Assembly: GCA_002270565.1 (NCBI GenBank)
Contig: NQMI01000114.1
Coordinates: 1 to 64,000 of the forward strand
Reading direction: 5' to 3'
DNA from: Stenocarpella maydis
Taxonomy: Eukaryota; Ascomycota; Sordariomycetes; Diaporthales; Diaporthaceae
DNA length: 64,000 nt
The first letter of the stretch is position 1. Every line of letters starts with the position of its first letter. Shown here in pieces: positions 1-10,358 of the stretch. A program made the translations under genes and the position numbers. Under the pieces are notes generated by a model. That model did no database searches. It saw nothing but the letters and a program-made list of their open reading frames with translations, and was not told where the DNA came from.

Positions 1-349
1 CGAGCGGGGGCTTCTTGAGCGTGTTGCCCTTGTTTGCGTTGGGGGAGGCGAGGTACCTCAGCGAGAGGGACCGGGCGAGCCTGTTCTCCGATGGTGACGG
101 CGCGGGGTCTGCCGGCGAGGGCAGGCGCTGCTTGGCCGAGACGTCGTTTGCTGGTGTGTGGAGCCATGTCCTTACTGGGTGGCCTCCCAGGCCGTGGACG
201 AGAATCACGCTGGCGGTTGGTCAGCGGGGATTCCTGGATGGACACGGGGGGGGGGGACGTCTTTACTCGAGGTTGACGCCGGCGCGGTCGTCCGGCTCAT
301 AGATTACGCTCAGTCCGGTGGACTTGATGTTCTCTCTTGGGACCTTCAT
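1..349 (-). CDS. Alpha/beta-hydrolase (DUF676/serine-lipase-like), N-terminal part, cut by window edge
   Basis: Reconstructed two-exon 5' part of a gene that runs off the left edge. Exon 1 is 349-267 (ATG at 349-347) and exon 2 begins at 209. The 57-bp intron 210-266 has a GTAAAG donor, a CTGAC branch site and a CAG acceptor, and contains a run of ten or more G (C on the coding strand). Exon 1 encodes a short GLSVIYEPDD lead. The splice joins it to VILVHGLGGHPVRTWLH, the hydrophobic strand plus H-G-L-G-G oxyanion turn that opens the alpha/beta-hydrolase fold in fungal proteins which often carry C-terminal NACHT, ankyrin or TPR repeats. About 97 residues are visible; after the HGLGG turn follows a Pro/Ser-rich stretch. 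The nucleophile serine and any C-terminal repeats are outside the window. Family membership is read from the motif; substrate is unknown. Confidence 0.7.
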
Positions 350-1472
350 GACGCCGGCCGCACCAGAATACTGAGAAGCCGCGAGACTGACAGCGAGGCG
401 TCTGCTACCCCATCCAGGGGCGATGGTGCACAAGTCAGGTGAGGTGGGTTTATCAGATGGGCATGATCAGGTCGTGATGCTCTCTCTCACCTCAACTCTC
501 CGCCCCCGCAAAAGCCGCGGGAACAGCCGGCGCGAACCACAGGCACTTGGCGGGCTGCAGCGCGGGCGTGCCTTCATTTCGTGCTGTTGTGCCGGTGGTG
601 GATGGTCAGGGTGCTAGTGCCCAGGGCGCCATACAAATAAGCTCTCGGCCGAAGACTTACATGTTATTACTATACTGTGTAGCTGCGTGGTTTAGGTCCA
701 AGAGGGCTCCCTGGGGGGGCTGGGCACCTGTACAGAGTTGCACCGAGCAGCAGCTTTCCGGATAGTCTCGCATCCGGATCCTTGCTTGCGAGCCTGGCAT
801 GTCTGCTCTGCAACCCCCCCCCCCCGCGTCTTCCGTGCCCGATTCCAAGAGCCAGCCCGGCTGAGCCATCCACACCGCAATGTAGGTTGCCGACGGGCCG
901 ACGTATAGACGAAAACCACAGCATCGCTGGTATGAGGGACACGTGTGGAGGCACGCCATTCTCGTGTCGGTGGGGAAGCATGCTATCAGGTGTGACGCGC
1001 CATTCCGAGTATGCCATACCGGCCGCGAGATTAAATGGGATCGACGGCGCATCGCGTATAAGGCTGGGCTGGGGAACAACGTCAAGAAAGCTGAAACATG
1101 AATCGGAAACGCAACGCCAGAGCTTGAGGGGGGCGGCTTCAGAGGGTGCTACGGGAGCAGCGCCTGCGTGGCATCGCCCACCGCTTGGGTGGTTTGTTAC
1201 TTGTTCACAACACCCCGTCGGGCAGGGCAAGGAACAGCAGGAAGTTGGGGGAACAGTTGGGCTGGATATCATAAAAAATAGGAGATAAACCTGGGTAATA
1301 ACAATAACACTGCTATAGTCCGCCCCGCCCGGAAATTGACTGCGACCCTTTCTCATGCCCTATACTAGTTAGTATAATAATAACCAGAGGGGTCTGCCGT
1401 GCGGACGTCGCACCCGCGCAGCCACTTGATTAGCAGGGACCACCCCCCCCCTTCTCATTAATACTACCAACT
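350..1472. other. Intergenic, no gene seen
   Basis: Upstream region of the hydrolase and downstream region of the dioxygenase. Open frames here (for example 657-1356 on the minus strand) are Pro/Ser/Cys-rich, lack family motifs and show no convincing splice structure. A C11 run lies at about 822-832 and a C9 run near 1442-1450. Confidence 0.6.
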
Positions 1473-4400
1473 TTAATCCTCATCCCAGCACACGCGCATC
1501 GACGTCGGCAGGGGCGTGATGCTGCTCCAGTCCTCGGTCATGTACGCCCACGACCCGTCCGCCTGGGCGACCCTCTTCAGCTCGCCCTGCGGGCCGGGGG
1601 CGCGCCGGACGTTCTTCCTGCTGAAGACGGCGCGGAACATCTCGGCCAGGGCCGCCGTGTGCACGCCCCGGGACAGGTGTGGGTTCGAGCCCAGCCCGTA
1701 GTCGCCGTGCTCCCCCGCCGGCCGCGCCGGGGCGACCCTGAGCGAGTCCGCCGAGTCGAGGCTGTCCCCCGGGGCGGACGCGCTCCCGGACAGGCGGATG
1801 CCCTCCATGGCGTAGCCCAGGAGCTCCCTGGTGTTCCCGTCCGAGGGCGCCTCGCTCGCGAGGGCCTGGATCGCCGAGAGGTGCTTGCTGTTTGCCGGGG
1901 ACAGGTAGAAGTCCACGGCTCGGGCGAACTAGTTAATCACCGGGTCAGATCAGGATCGCGCGGCCGGGTCAGGTCGCAGCCACTTACCAGCGAGCCCTGG
2001 ACCGCGACAAAGTGGGAGGCGGTGGGCAGTATGTGGCCCAGGGCAATATCAGACGCGCTCATGCCGCTCTTGGCCCAGCCCTTGATGAGGCCTGTGCCGT
2101 GGGCACGGACGGGGCCTGCGCGGCCCGGGCCACCGAGGAGGCTCTTTAGCCCCCGGCCTGTGCCCGTGCCGGTGTTGGCCTCGATGAGCTTGGCCAGCTG
2201 CTCACTAATGGCCCTGGCGGCCTGCCTGAGGGGGAACGTCCTGACCGGGTCCTCGTTCAGGAAGAGGGTGATGTAGATGAGTGCCAGCATAGAGTGCAGC
2301 TCCTCTTCGGTGTAGGTGCCCCCGGGGCCGGAGGGGGTCTTGAGGGGCAGGTTGAGGAGCTGCGAGGCAAATTGGACCTGTCGGGGGGCTTTAGCAGGTG
2401 CTTATTGTCTCGAAACACACATGGCTGCTGACGTTTGCAACATTACCGACGTCTCTCACGATATCGACCATGCGAGTCCCGCCCAGCACGTAGCTCTTAT
2501 CCTTGAGCAGCCGCGCCATCGTCTGCTTGTAGAACTCCCTGGCCACCTCCGAGGACGCGTCGCCGGATGACTTCTGCGCACCCGCCCCGGCCCCATTGGT
2601 TGAAGATGCTCCGGCCTCGGGCGCGACGCGGATGGTGCCCTTGTCCAGGAGGGAGGCCATGGCCTCTCTCCAGGCTGCGCTGGCCTGGCCCGGGCCGTTC
2701 TCCGAGTCGACGCCGACGCGGACAGGGATGTGCGCCGGCCGGTCCCAGGTGAACAGCATGGCGCGGTTGAGGGACTTGAGGATGCGGCGGTTCTCGGACG
2801 GTATGACCATGGGGTAGTGGGCATAGACCGAGTTCTGCCTGAAGTGGTCCGGGAAGGCCCGGATGAACAGCTTGTAGAACACGCAGCCGTGGTTGACGTT
2901 GAGGTCGTACTGCACCTCGTTGAAGCCCCAGCTGGTGAGCGACCGGGGGCTGTAGTCGGTCGTGTAGTGCCTGTCGCCGCGGACGAGGCACACGGCATCG
3001 CTCAGCACCACGCGCGAGATGGTGTACGTCGGGGCGATCCCCACGCCGGGGACCATGGGGCTCTTGGCCTCCTCGGCGACGAGGCCCGGGTACAGCTCGA
3101 CAAAGTCCGGGTGCTCGTACAGGTGGCGCAGGGAGCTGGCGACCTCGGGGTCCGAGTTGAGGTCCTCAAAGGTCTCGTACGGCCTGAGGCCAAAGTGCCG
3201 CCGGAACTCGTTGAGCCCCGCGACGTGCCACTTGCGCGCCTGCAGGATCCCCAGGATCTCGACCGGCCGCATCGAGATGGGCACGTTGCGCGCGCCAAAC
3301 GCCCCCGCGCAGTCCTCGATGGCGGACGTGATGCACTCCACCAGGTCGTCGTCCCTGAACCTGCCCGTCGCCGGGTCGCGCTGGTACCCGCCAAAGGTCC
3401 GCTCCGCCGGGTCGTCGGGGATGCTGGCCTCGAACTTGGCGAAGCCCACGGCCATGTCCCGCACGCCGACCTGCGTGGCGGGCTTCCCGAACAGCTCCGC
3501 GTAGAAGTCCTGGATCCACCTGTCGTCCTTCTCGGAGATGCAGCTGTGCCACCTGTAGCACAGGTTGAACTCGGCCGAGACGACGTTGCCCGTGCCCGCC
3601 TCGGCGCCCTTGGACGTGCCGGCGTCGCGGCCCATCTCCTGCCGCGGGTCCAGGGTCCAGGTGGTGTCGCAGCGGTTCAGGTTGACAATGTTCCTGACGT
3701 AGTCCACCAGCGTGATGTTGATGTACAGGCCCGATGTGACGAGCCGGGCCGTTTGGAAGAGGTCCTCATCGTACTTCCTCCACGCCGCCGCGCTCTTCCT
3801 GTGCGCCTCGTCCTCCTCCTTGTCATTGTTGACGGGCTGAGCATCAGAGATGCCCGGGCGCGGGCCTGGAGGCGGCGTGAAGCGGCCGCCCTCATTGATC
3901 AGCGCGAGATGCTTCGCAACATGGTTGTGGAAGCGGTTGAACATGATGAGCAGGACAGAGACGCCAGCTGGCATCCCGTTGAGCCGCTTGTCTGCGTACG
4001 AGTCCGGCTTGAGCATCCCATCGCGGAATGTGCGGATGGCGTCCTGCATCTCCTGGTTGCTACCGTATAGCGGCGACAGGTCCAGGTACGAGGATGTCTT
4101 GGACTTGGTCATGTCGCGGGAGTCTGTCCAGAACAGGTCATGGATGATGATGGTGGCCCAATACCACAGGATACTCGACACCCTGTTGGGGTGCTTCCTG
4201 TAGCCGCTCTCCGAGCGCCTCATCACAGAGTCGTAGATGAGGCCCGGGTCTGGCAATGCTCCAGGAGGCATGATGGTGGGACGAACCGAGCGGGCATATG
4301 TCGTCCCGGCAGCGCCCATTGATGGGTACAGAGGGTTGTTGTTGGACCCATCCGCGGCGCGGTACATGGTCTTGTCGCCAATGTAGTTCAGGACGGGGTG

Positions 4401-4927
4401 GTCCAAGCTGTACCATAGCTCCCCGATGAGCTGGTTCGTCAGCAGCACCCGGGTCCTAGACCTCGTAGGGAGCCCTGCGACAATCTGGATGATGCGCTCC
4501 ATGAGCATGGTCTTGTCATCGAGCGGCTCCGTCGCATGGACCCTGCTCTTGATGAGGTCCACGATGGTCTTGACATCTTTCACAGGAGTTAGCCCGTTGG
4601 CGCATGTGCAGTGGCTTCGGCAATGTGCGTACCTTTCTTCCCTAGATGCTTCAAGTCCACCTTGAAGCCAGTCTGCCTCCTCCTGGTATTGAGCGTCCCG
4701 TCCCCAAGCTGCGTGGGCAGTGGGGTTCGGGACGAGTGGAGGGACTGAGCATAACGTTTGAAGGAGATCAAGACGCCATTACGATCAGATCCAAGAGGTT
4801 GGTGATGTTCTGCAGTTGCCAGCGGTGGCAGAGGTCCAGAGTTGGCTTCGAACCCATTCGCTCTTGATTCTGCAGCACCGTGCGTACCGTTCATGCCATT
4901 TGTCGCTCCGGTGTGTGGTGGACTCAT
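1473..4927 (-). CDS. Psi-producing oxygenase (Ppo, linoleate dioxygenase) with degenerate P450 domain
   Basis: Fatty-acid heme dioxygenase of the fungal Ppo/linoleate diol synthase family, which oxidises linoleate or oleate to hydroperoxides acting as development and sporulation signals. Four exons: 4927-4633, 4576-2433, 2377-1988, 1928-1473. The introns of 56, 55 and 59 bp are all GT..AG and the frame is kept, giving 1094 residues, the normal family length. The N-terminal animal-peroxidase-type domain has the distal heme His in HDLF (about residue 244) and the YRWH motif with radical Tyr (about 439) and proximal His (about 442). The C-terminal P450-like domain keeps the EGIRL helix and the family's C-terminal MFRAVFSRKNVRRAPGPQGE block. 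The heme loop, however, reads NPHLSRG, with Ser where the thiolate Cys should be, and the stretch before it is about 30 residues short. This resembles PpoC/10R-dioxygenases, which also lack the Cys, so a pure dioxygenase without hydroperoxide isomerase activity is expected. The middle intron uses a weak GTCAGC donor. Confidence 0.9.
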
Positions 4928-6454
4928 GTTGAATGGGGGCTTTCTGTATCCAGGACGTCTCTCAAGGTTTGGTTAGGCGAGGCACTGAGGCGGGCAGGCC
5001 ACCACCCAAGAATCTTCAGATATAAGACACGAGACTGCGTCTGACAAGGTCAAGAGGGGCTGAGGATTGTGATGAGTAAAGCCAACTTGCTTCTTGGACA
5101 GCACAACCCCCCTCACAGATTGATACACTTGCTCAGCACAGCTGGTCTTGATTCGGGATTTCTCAAGCCGCGCTGGTGGGATACGGCCAGCAGCTGGAAA
5201 TGGCGTGTCCCATCCTCAAAGGCAGCGTGGGATGAGCAGCCAGCCATGATATCAATCATTTCCCGCCCACGGATGGCCCTTGTCCTTCCCAATCGAGATG
5301 CAAGCGGGAAGAGCTGAGCGAGCCAGGGATGTTGTCGTGCACGCCGACGCCGATCGTAACTCAAGCCACCCAAGCTGCTGATTTTCTTTGTCGAGTGTGC
5401 CTCATCTGGGGTGGTTTCTCGAGATCGGTGGCACACCCGCATGCCGTGCGTGCCATTCGTGCTGGCTACGTGGCGTGCGCAGGTAAGACGTGCGATTATT
5501 CAGAGCCTCGCTGGAAAACCCCCGGTTGCTCCATCTCTGCCAAGATCATCATCCTCTCAGGTGTGATTGAGCCAGCCACCGCGCGGGGGGCGCTTACGGG
5601 CGACCCTGAGTGACATGATTTGCGGTCAAGGATGGGGGCTGTCACCAACAGGGACCCGCCCAGATCTGAGATGAGATGGGGCGGTAAAAGGGCTGAATAA
5701 TGCCAAGTATGGGTTTTCGATGCTAGAGGAATTGCCGACGCGAGACTATCTCTGGGCTGTGGCCGTCCGAGGAATGAGGTACAAGTACGCACCCGAGCAT
5801 GCACAAGCTCCGCGTATCACGTAGGACGGCGTGGGACCGGCGCGGTGTGTCTGTCCTGCAATACCGGTCGGGACACGTCTCGGTTCTCTGGCCCGTCCCG
5901 GCTTCCTAGCCCCCGCGAGAAGGCGTGGGGTTGGAGACAAGACTCATGGAAACTGCTTTTCCAATGGGGCCATCGACGGCAAATGCCGTCCTGGCGGGAC
6001 CAATAGGCATTATTCCCCGTTGATCCCTGTGCTCCATGTCATTATCGCAGAACACCAAGGGGCCTGCGTGCGGCTGGAGATTGGGCCGAGACATGCAGCT
6101 GGCCAAAGTTGGGTTGCGCAGGGTGGTATGCTTAGCCGATATCTGCAATTTGGGCGTAGATCTGGCGAGGGTGGAGACGGTTGGCTTTCAAGCGGCTGGC
6201 TTTCACTGCGTCACCAACTGCTGCCAGATTGGCGAACAAGAGGGTTTGGGAACCAATGGCAGACAGAATTGGAAGTCAGAGTCGACGGGCGTCTGACTTC
6301 GGACCACCCGGTCAGACGGGACAGGCGGTGATCTGTAGGTAAGGAGAATGGTACTTGAAAATCGACGCTCGCCTCACTGGCATGCGGCCGCATTGCCTGG
6401 TAGATCCCCGGCACTATTGGGCAAACGAAGCCACGCACCCCCACACACCAAAAG
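4928..6454. promoter_or_regulatory. Shared head-to-head upstream region of Ppo and DUF2235 genes
   Basis: 1.5 kb between the divergent starts at 4927 and 6455. No convincing coding exon was found. A TTATAT stretch near 5020 lies about 90 bp upstream of the dioxygenase start on its strand and could be a TATA element. Open frames such as 5831-6331 have no recognisable motifs. Divergent arrangement permits shared control, but no named operator was identified. Confidence 0.35.
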
Positions 6455-8569
6455 ATGGCTGCAGGAAAAGAGGCGCATCTTCGTGAGACGGAGATCGCTC
6501 ACACCGGACGAGGCGGTCAGGCTATGAGCCCACGTCTTAAACAGGGCATGAATGGAGCTCTACGCGCCCGCTTCCTCTCGACTCCTATACCAAGCAGAGC
6601 ACCAAGTCCCAGCCCCGGCGCGAGACCGACGATGCACAGACAAGTGAGCACAGCACCGGGGCGTCGACACAAGCCCCGGAAACTCGTTCTGTGTTTCGAT
6701 GGGACGGGGAACAAGTTCCATGGGAACGATAGCGACTCCAACATCTTGAAGATATTCAGGATGTTGGATCGAGAAGCAGATGACCAATATCATTATTACC
6801 AGCGTAAGTACCACGAAAGCACTCGAGCCAGCCTTGATATACGCAACAAGCTAACGACGCTTTTTTTTTTGGTTCCTGGTACAGCCGGTATTGGCACCTA
6901 TGTGGTGACCAAGTCCCTCTCGCACACCTCACTGAGGTCGCGGCTGCGCTCGTGGTACACAAAGGCCAAGGACAGCGCGGTAGGCTCGTCGTTCGACCAG
7001 CACGTTGTCGGTGGGTACCGCTTCCTGATGCGCTTCTACTCGAGCGGCGACGAGATTTACATCTTCGGCTTCAGCCGCGGCGCCTACATCGCCCGGTTCC
7101 TGGCCGAGATGCTCGACTACGTCGGGCTTCTGTCGCACGGGAACGAGGAGATGGTCTCGTTCGCGTGGAAGGCCTTCTCGCAGTGGCAGTGCCGCCGCAC
7201 CGCCGGCGAGGGGGACGTCGAGGGTCTCAAGAAGAAAGCCGAGATGTATGAGTTTCTGAAGGGCTTTCGCGAGACCTTCAGCCGCCCCGTGAGGAGGATC
7301 CGATTCCTGGGGTTGTTTGATACGGTCAACTCGGTGCCCAGGTTCGAGACCGCCTGGATGGAAAGGAGCAAGTTTCCGTACACGGCGCGAAGCTCGGCCA
7401 AGGTGATCCGCCATGCCGTCAGCATCGATGAGCGGAGGGCAAAGTTCCGTCAGGACCTCATGTACCAAAGCCGAGGGAGCAAGAAAAAGCGCACACAGCA
7501 GCACGGGGTTCACCTCCGTACGAGGAATAAGGTGTTAAACAACTTTCGTGAGAAGGACCAGCATTGTCCTAAGCCTGGCTCCACCGAGGCACGTGCGGTC
7601 GAGAGGGAAGATCGTGGACGCCGGGAGTCGTATTTTGACCAGCTCAACGTGCCGGGAGCTGATGAATTCGGAGAGCCTTCGCCATATCGCAGTCACTCTC
7701 GCTCGAGGTCTCGGGCCACGCACCGCACAGCCGATGACGGTGAATCCACCCTGTCGGAAACAGGGCCAGGTGATGACGGCGAGGAGCTCGAGTCGGAGGA
7801 CGAGGCGGATCAGGATATCAACGAGGTCTGGTTCGCCGGAGGTCATGGAGATGTCGGAGGTGGGTGGGAAGTCGAGCCGGGCACCAAGAGCGCCAGCCAT
7901 GTGCCACTTGTATGGCTGGTGCGCGAAGCCATGAAGGCTGGCCTGAAGTTTGACACAGAAAAGATTGTCGCCATGGGATGCGCTGATGTCTTGGGCTGTG
8001 AGCCTGGATCCACAGAGCATAACACAGCTGTCCCAGACATCCGTGTCGACCCGTCGAGCCCTCCCACCTCACCCGAAACCACTGACAACACTGGACCGAA
8101 GCCGTCCACCAACGGTCTCCAGTACAACGCTGCCAATCGAGAGCCTGAGCAGAGCCCGTTCCACGAGCTGATGCATAAGGCGCACGTGGCTCGCACTCAC
8201 GATTCCCTCAGCTTTGACTGTGGCATGAGCTACATGTCGGTGTTGGCTTGGAAGATCATGGAATACATACCTTTTCGCAGGATGGATCTCCAACCAGACG
8301 GCACCTGGAAGCCGATTCGGTGGCCTCTGCCCGGTGGGGAAGTGCGCGACATCCCTGACGATGTCAAAATACATGGGAGTGTGATCCGAAGAATGCAGGC
8401 GGACAAGAAGTACCGCCCGGGCAACCTCATTGTCGGGGGCGGAGGCAGAGGGTGCAGGGTCGCTCCAGAGGAGTACGGGATTGGTCAGTGGGAATGTGTT
8501 GCAAGCCCAGGATGTCCGGCCGAGGAGGTCTGGCAGAAGGCTCGCCGCAATGACTCGGATACGTCGTGA
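6455..8569 (+). CDS. DUF2235 (Tle1-like phospholipase family) protein
   Basis: Member of the DUF2235 alpha/beta-hydrolase family, known from fungi and from bacterial type VI phospholipase effectors (Tle1). Exon 1 is 6455-6803 and exon 2 is 6885-8569. The 81-bp intron has a GTAAGT donor, a GCTAAC branch, a T10 tract and a TACAG acceptor; its length is a multiple of three, so the frame reads through it and splicing is easily missed. The spliced product is 677 residues. Residues about 75-85 carry LVLCFDGTGN, the family's opening strand and Asp. GFSRGA gives the nucleophile elbow with Ser about 180, and GGHGDVGGG late in the protein supplies the His region. A low-complexity Ser/Arg/Glu-rich insert (about residues 325-425) separates the core from the C-terminal part. 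No signal peptide or membrane span is seen. Later in-frame ATGs (6524, 6632) could be the true start. Head-to-head with the fatty-acid dioxygenase. Confidence 0.85.
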   Translation: MAAGKEAHLRETEIAHTGRGGQAMSPRLKQGMNGALRARFLSTPIPSRAPSPSPGARPTMHRQVSTAPGRRHKPRKLVLCFDGTGNKFHGNDSDSNILKIFRMLDREADDQYHYYQRKYHESTRASLDIRNKLTTLFFLVPGTAGIGTYVVTKSLSHTSLRSRLRSWYTKAKDSAVGSSFDQHVVGGYRFLMRFYSSGDEIYIFGFSRGAYIARFLAEMLDYVGLLSHGNEEMVSFAWKAFSQWQCRRTAGEGDVEGLKKKAEMYEFLKGFRETFSRPVRRIRFLGLFDTVNSVPRFETAWMERSKFPYTARSSAKVIRHAVSIDERRAKFRQDLMYQSRGSKKKRTQQHGVHLRTRNKVLNNFREKDQHCPKPGSTEARAVEREDRGRRESYFDQLNVPGADEFGEPSPYRSHSRSRSRATHRTADDGESTLSETGPGDDGEELESEDEADQDINEVWFAGGHGDVGGGWEVEPGTKSASHVPLVWLVREAMKAGLKFDTEKIVAMGCADVLGCEPGSTEHNTAVPDIRVDPSSPPTSPETTDNTGPKPSTNGLQYNAANREPEQSPFHELMHKAHVARTHDSLSFDCGMSYMSVLAWKIMEYIPFRRMDLQPDGTWKPIRWPLPGGEVRDIPDDVKIHGSVIRRMQADKKYRPGNLIVGGGGRGCRVAPEEYGIGQWECVASPGCPAEEVWQKARRNDSDTS

Positions 8570-9330
8570 AGAGGAGTAATACTTATTCATCTGTTGTTTA
8601 ATGATGCTGCCTCGTTGACGTGTAGTAAATATCATATCTCACCTAGGGAGAATACCTCTCATACAGTCGTTTCCAGTGGGCAAACTCCAACAGGACATCC
8701 TCGACTCTACCATCCTCCATCGGGTATCCTCCAGTGAGTATTATTATTGGTGTGTGGGCGGGGGTGTCGTTCATGTATTGGCAAGTGTATTGGGAAGTGG
8801 ACATTGTAGCGGGGAGTGATGTGGGTGTGGCATTGTAATCCAACACGGTCAACCGTATCAGCGGTCTTCCCTGCCAACAACCTAGTGACACAATAATGGC
8901 CGGGTCTTTTCCGCTAGTTTTCCAACATATCCATCAATCTTGCAACGGCGTACGTGCACTCAATCGTGGCCCTGTGTTGCCTTCCATGTGACAGACCGCA
9001 TCACCCTAGCGCAGACCATAGAACTTCGAGGGCGGGTGCGCGATGCAATCTTCCTGGACTTCACGATTGACACACATCATATTTCTGACTTTCGAAAACC
9101 CGATTTCCCTATTGAGTGGAATGGTGTCCTCGGCGGCTGGAACACGAATGACACGGAAGGCGGCTCCTGATTTCTAAGGCGTAGCGATTCGCCACCGAGC
9201 CACTCCTGTACCGATCCCGCCATCATATTAGGTGCTCCCGTGTTTGGTGCGTGTCCTCAGTTGAGGCATCTTTTCTTGGTCCCCTGCTCTGTGCCCATTG
9301 TGGGTTTACCCGCATCGTCGAGATCCAGCT
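8570..9330. other. Intergenic, no gene seen
   Basis: 3' flanks of two convergent genes. Two small frames (8643-8891 minus, 8940-9170 plus) have no homologous motif that I recognise. Confidence 0.5.
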
Positions 9331-9783
9331 TCATCTCGGCTTTCGTGCAGGGCCCGGCGGCGGTGGCGGGTTGGTCGGCGAGCCACGGAACTGGTTCATC
9401 AACTCCTCGACGAAGTATTTCGGGAAAGACTTGGAGTCATTCGGCCCGGGGAGTTCTGTAGCCTCGCCTGGACGCAGTGGCTCGTTCGGATCGCGGCCGT
9501 ACTTCTGGTCTTGCACTTTGCGGTGAATGCGGCGGACTGTGTTGTGGAAGCCCGGACTGCGGAGGATCTGTTGTCTTCGTGTCAGCCTCTCTCCGGTCCC
9601 CAGGACGGCTGTTTTGCTTCGAATCGTACCCTCGCGACAATATAGTCCTGCAGATTATCCAGATTTAGCTGCGGCTCCACGGTAATTCGGGGGTGGAGGA
9701 TGGGTTCCGGCTTGGGCGACAGAGGGGCGACTTACCTCCAGAACGAGGGCTGTCCTGATGATGTAGTTTACCCAGAATGCCAT
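9331..9783 (-). CDS. Small conserved fungal protein, 94 residues, two exons
   Basis: Exon 1 is 9783-9736 and encodes MAFWVNYIIRTALVLE. Exon 2 is 9567-9331. The 168-bp intron has a perfect GTAAGT donor and an ACAG acceptor, and both sides are in phase 0. The hydrophobic N-terminal helix is followed by a basic segment with paired Arg/Lys, a KYGRDPNEPLRPGEATE motif and a helix FVEELMNQFRG before a proline-rich tail. I recognise this architecture (short hydrophobic start, YGRxPNEPLxPGEAT) as that of a small conserved filamentous-fungal protein, probably mitochondrial or membrane-associated from its Arg-flanked helix, but I cannot assign a function. A relation to small mitochondrial organising proteins such as Mrx7 is a guess to test. 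Exon 1 is far too short for simple ORF finders. Confidence 0.72.
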
Positions 9784-10358
9784 GGAGGGCTGATGGAGCT
9801 GGCCATATCCATATGTGATGATTCAGTTCACGATATCAGTACTTTGACCGGGGAGGGCGGGGACAAATGGAGGGAGGAATGCTGATGTTGCGCTCGAGGC
9901 GGCCTCCGAGGCGGTCACTTTGGACGTGATGGCGATTATGTAAGCTGTCAACGTCCGTTCTTACAAGCCCTCTAAAGCCAGGCTGCTTGCTCGCTTGTTG
10001 GTTCTGTCCCAGACATTTGACGAATAATGGAACTTCTTGGGACTGTTCGTGTGGCATTTCCAATTCCTATGACCCTAATTCTGGGGGGTTTGGCCAATGC
10101 ACATGCAGACCTCATCTCTTCATCACTTAGGTATTGCAACCATGCTCTCCACTGCAGCCAACATCAGTAGTACTGCTTGAGCTCAATGACTCGGAGCAAC
10201 ACGCTATGACTCGTTCCAAAAAGAACTTCCAAGCCAAATCCTCAGAGCCCGCTGTCGACTCCACCCCTGAAATTCGTGCTGTTCTTTGGCAACTCGCGTC
10301 TCCGGAGTCTCATCGCCCCGACCCCATTGCTCTCGCTCCATGCACCACGATTGGCCGC
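9784..10358. other. Intergenic, no gene seen
   Basis: Lies between the small protein and the 3' end of the coiled-coil gene on the same strand. It should contain the promoter of the small gene; no clear TATA or coding exon was found. Confidence 0.5.

Noticed and set aside
657..1356. Overlapping minus-strand frames up to 228 codons
   Set aside because: Low-complexity Pro/Ser/Cys content, no homology pattern, no splice partners.
2730..4070. 446-codon open frame on the plus strand
   Set aside because: Antisense shadow of the GC-rich dioxygenase exon; Val/Arg/Glu-biased composition with no motif.
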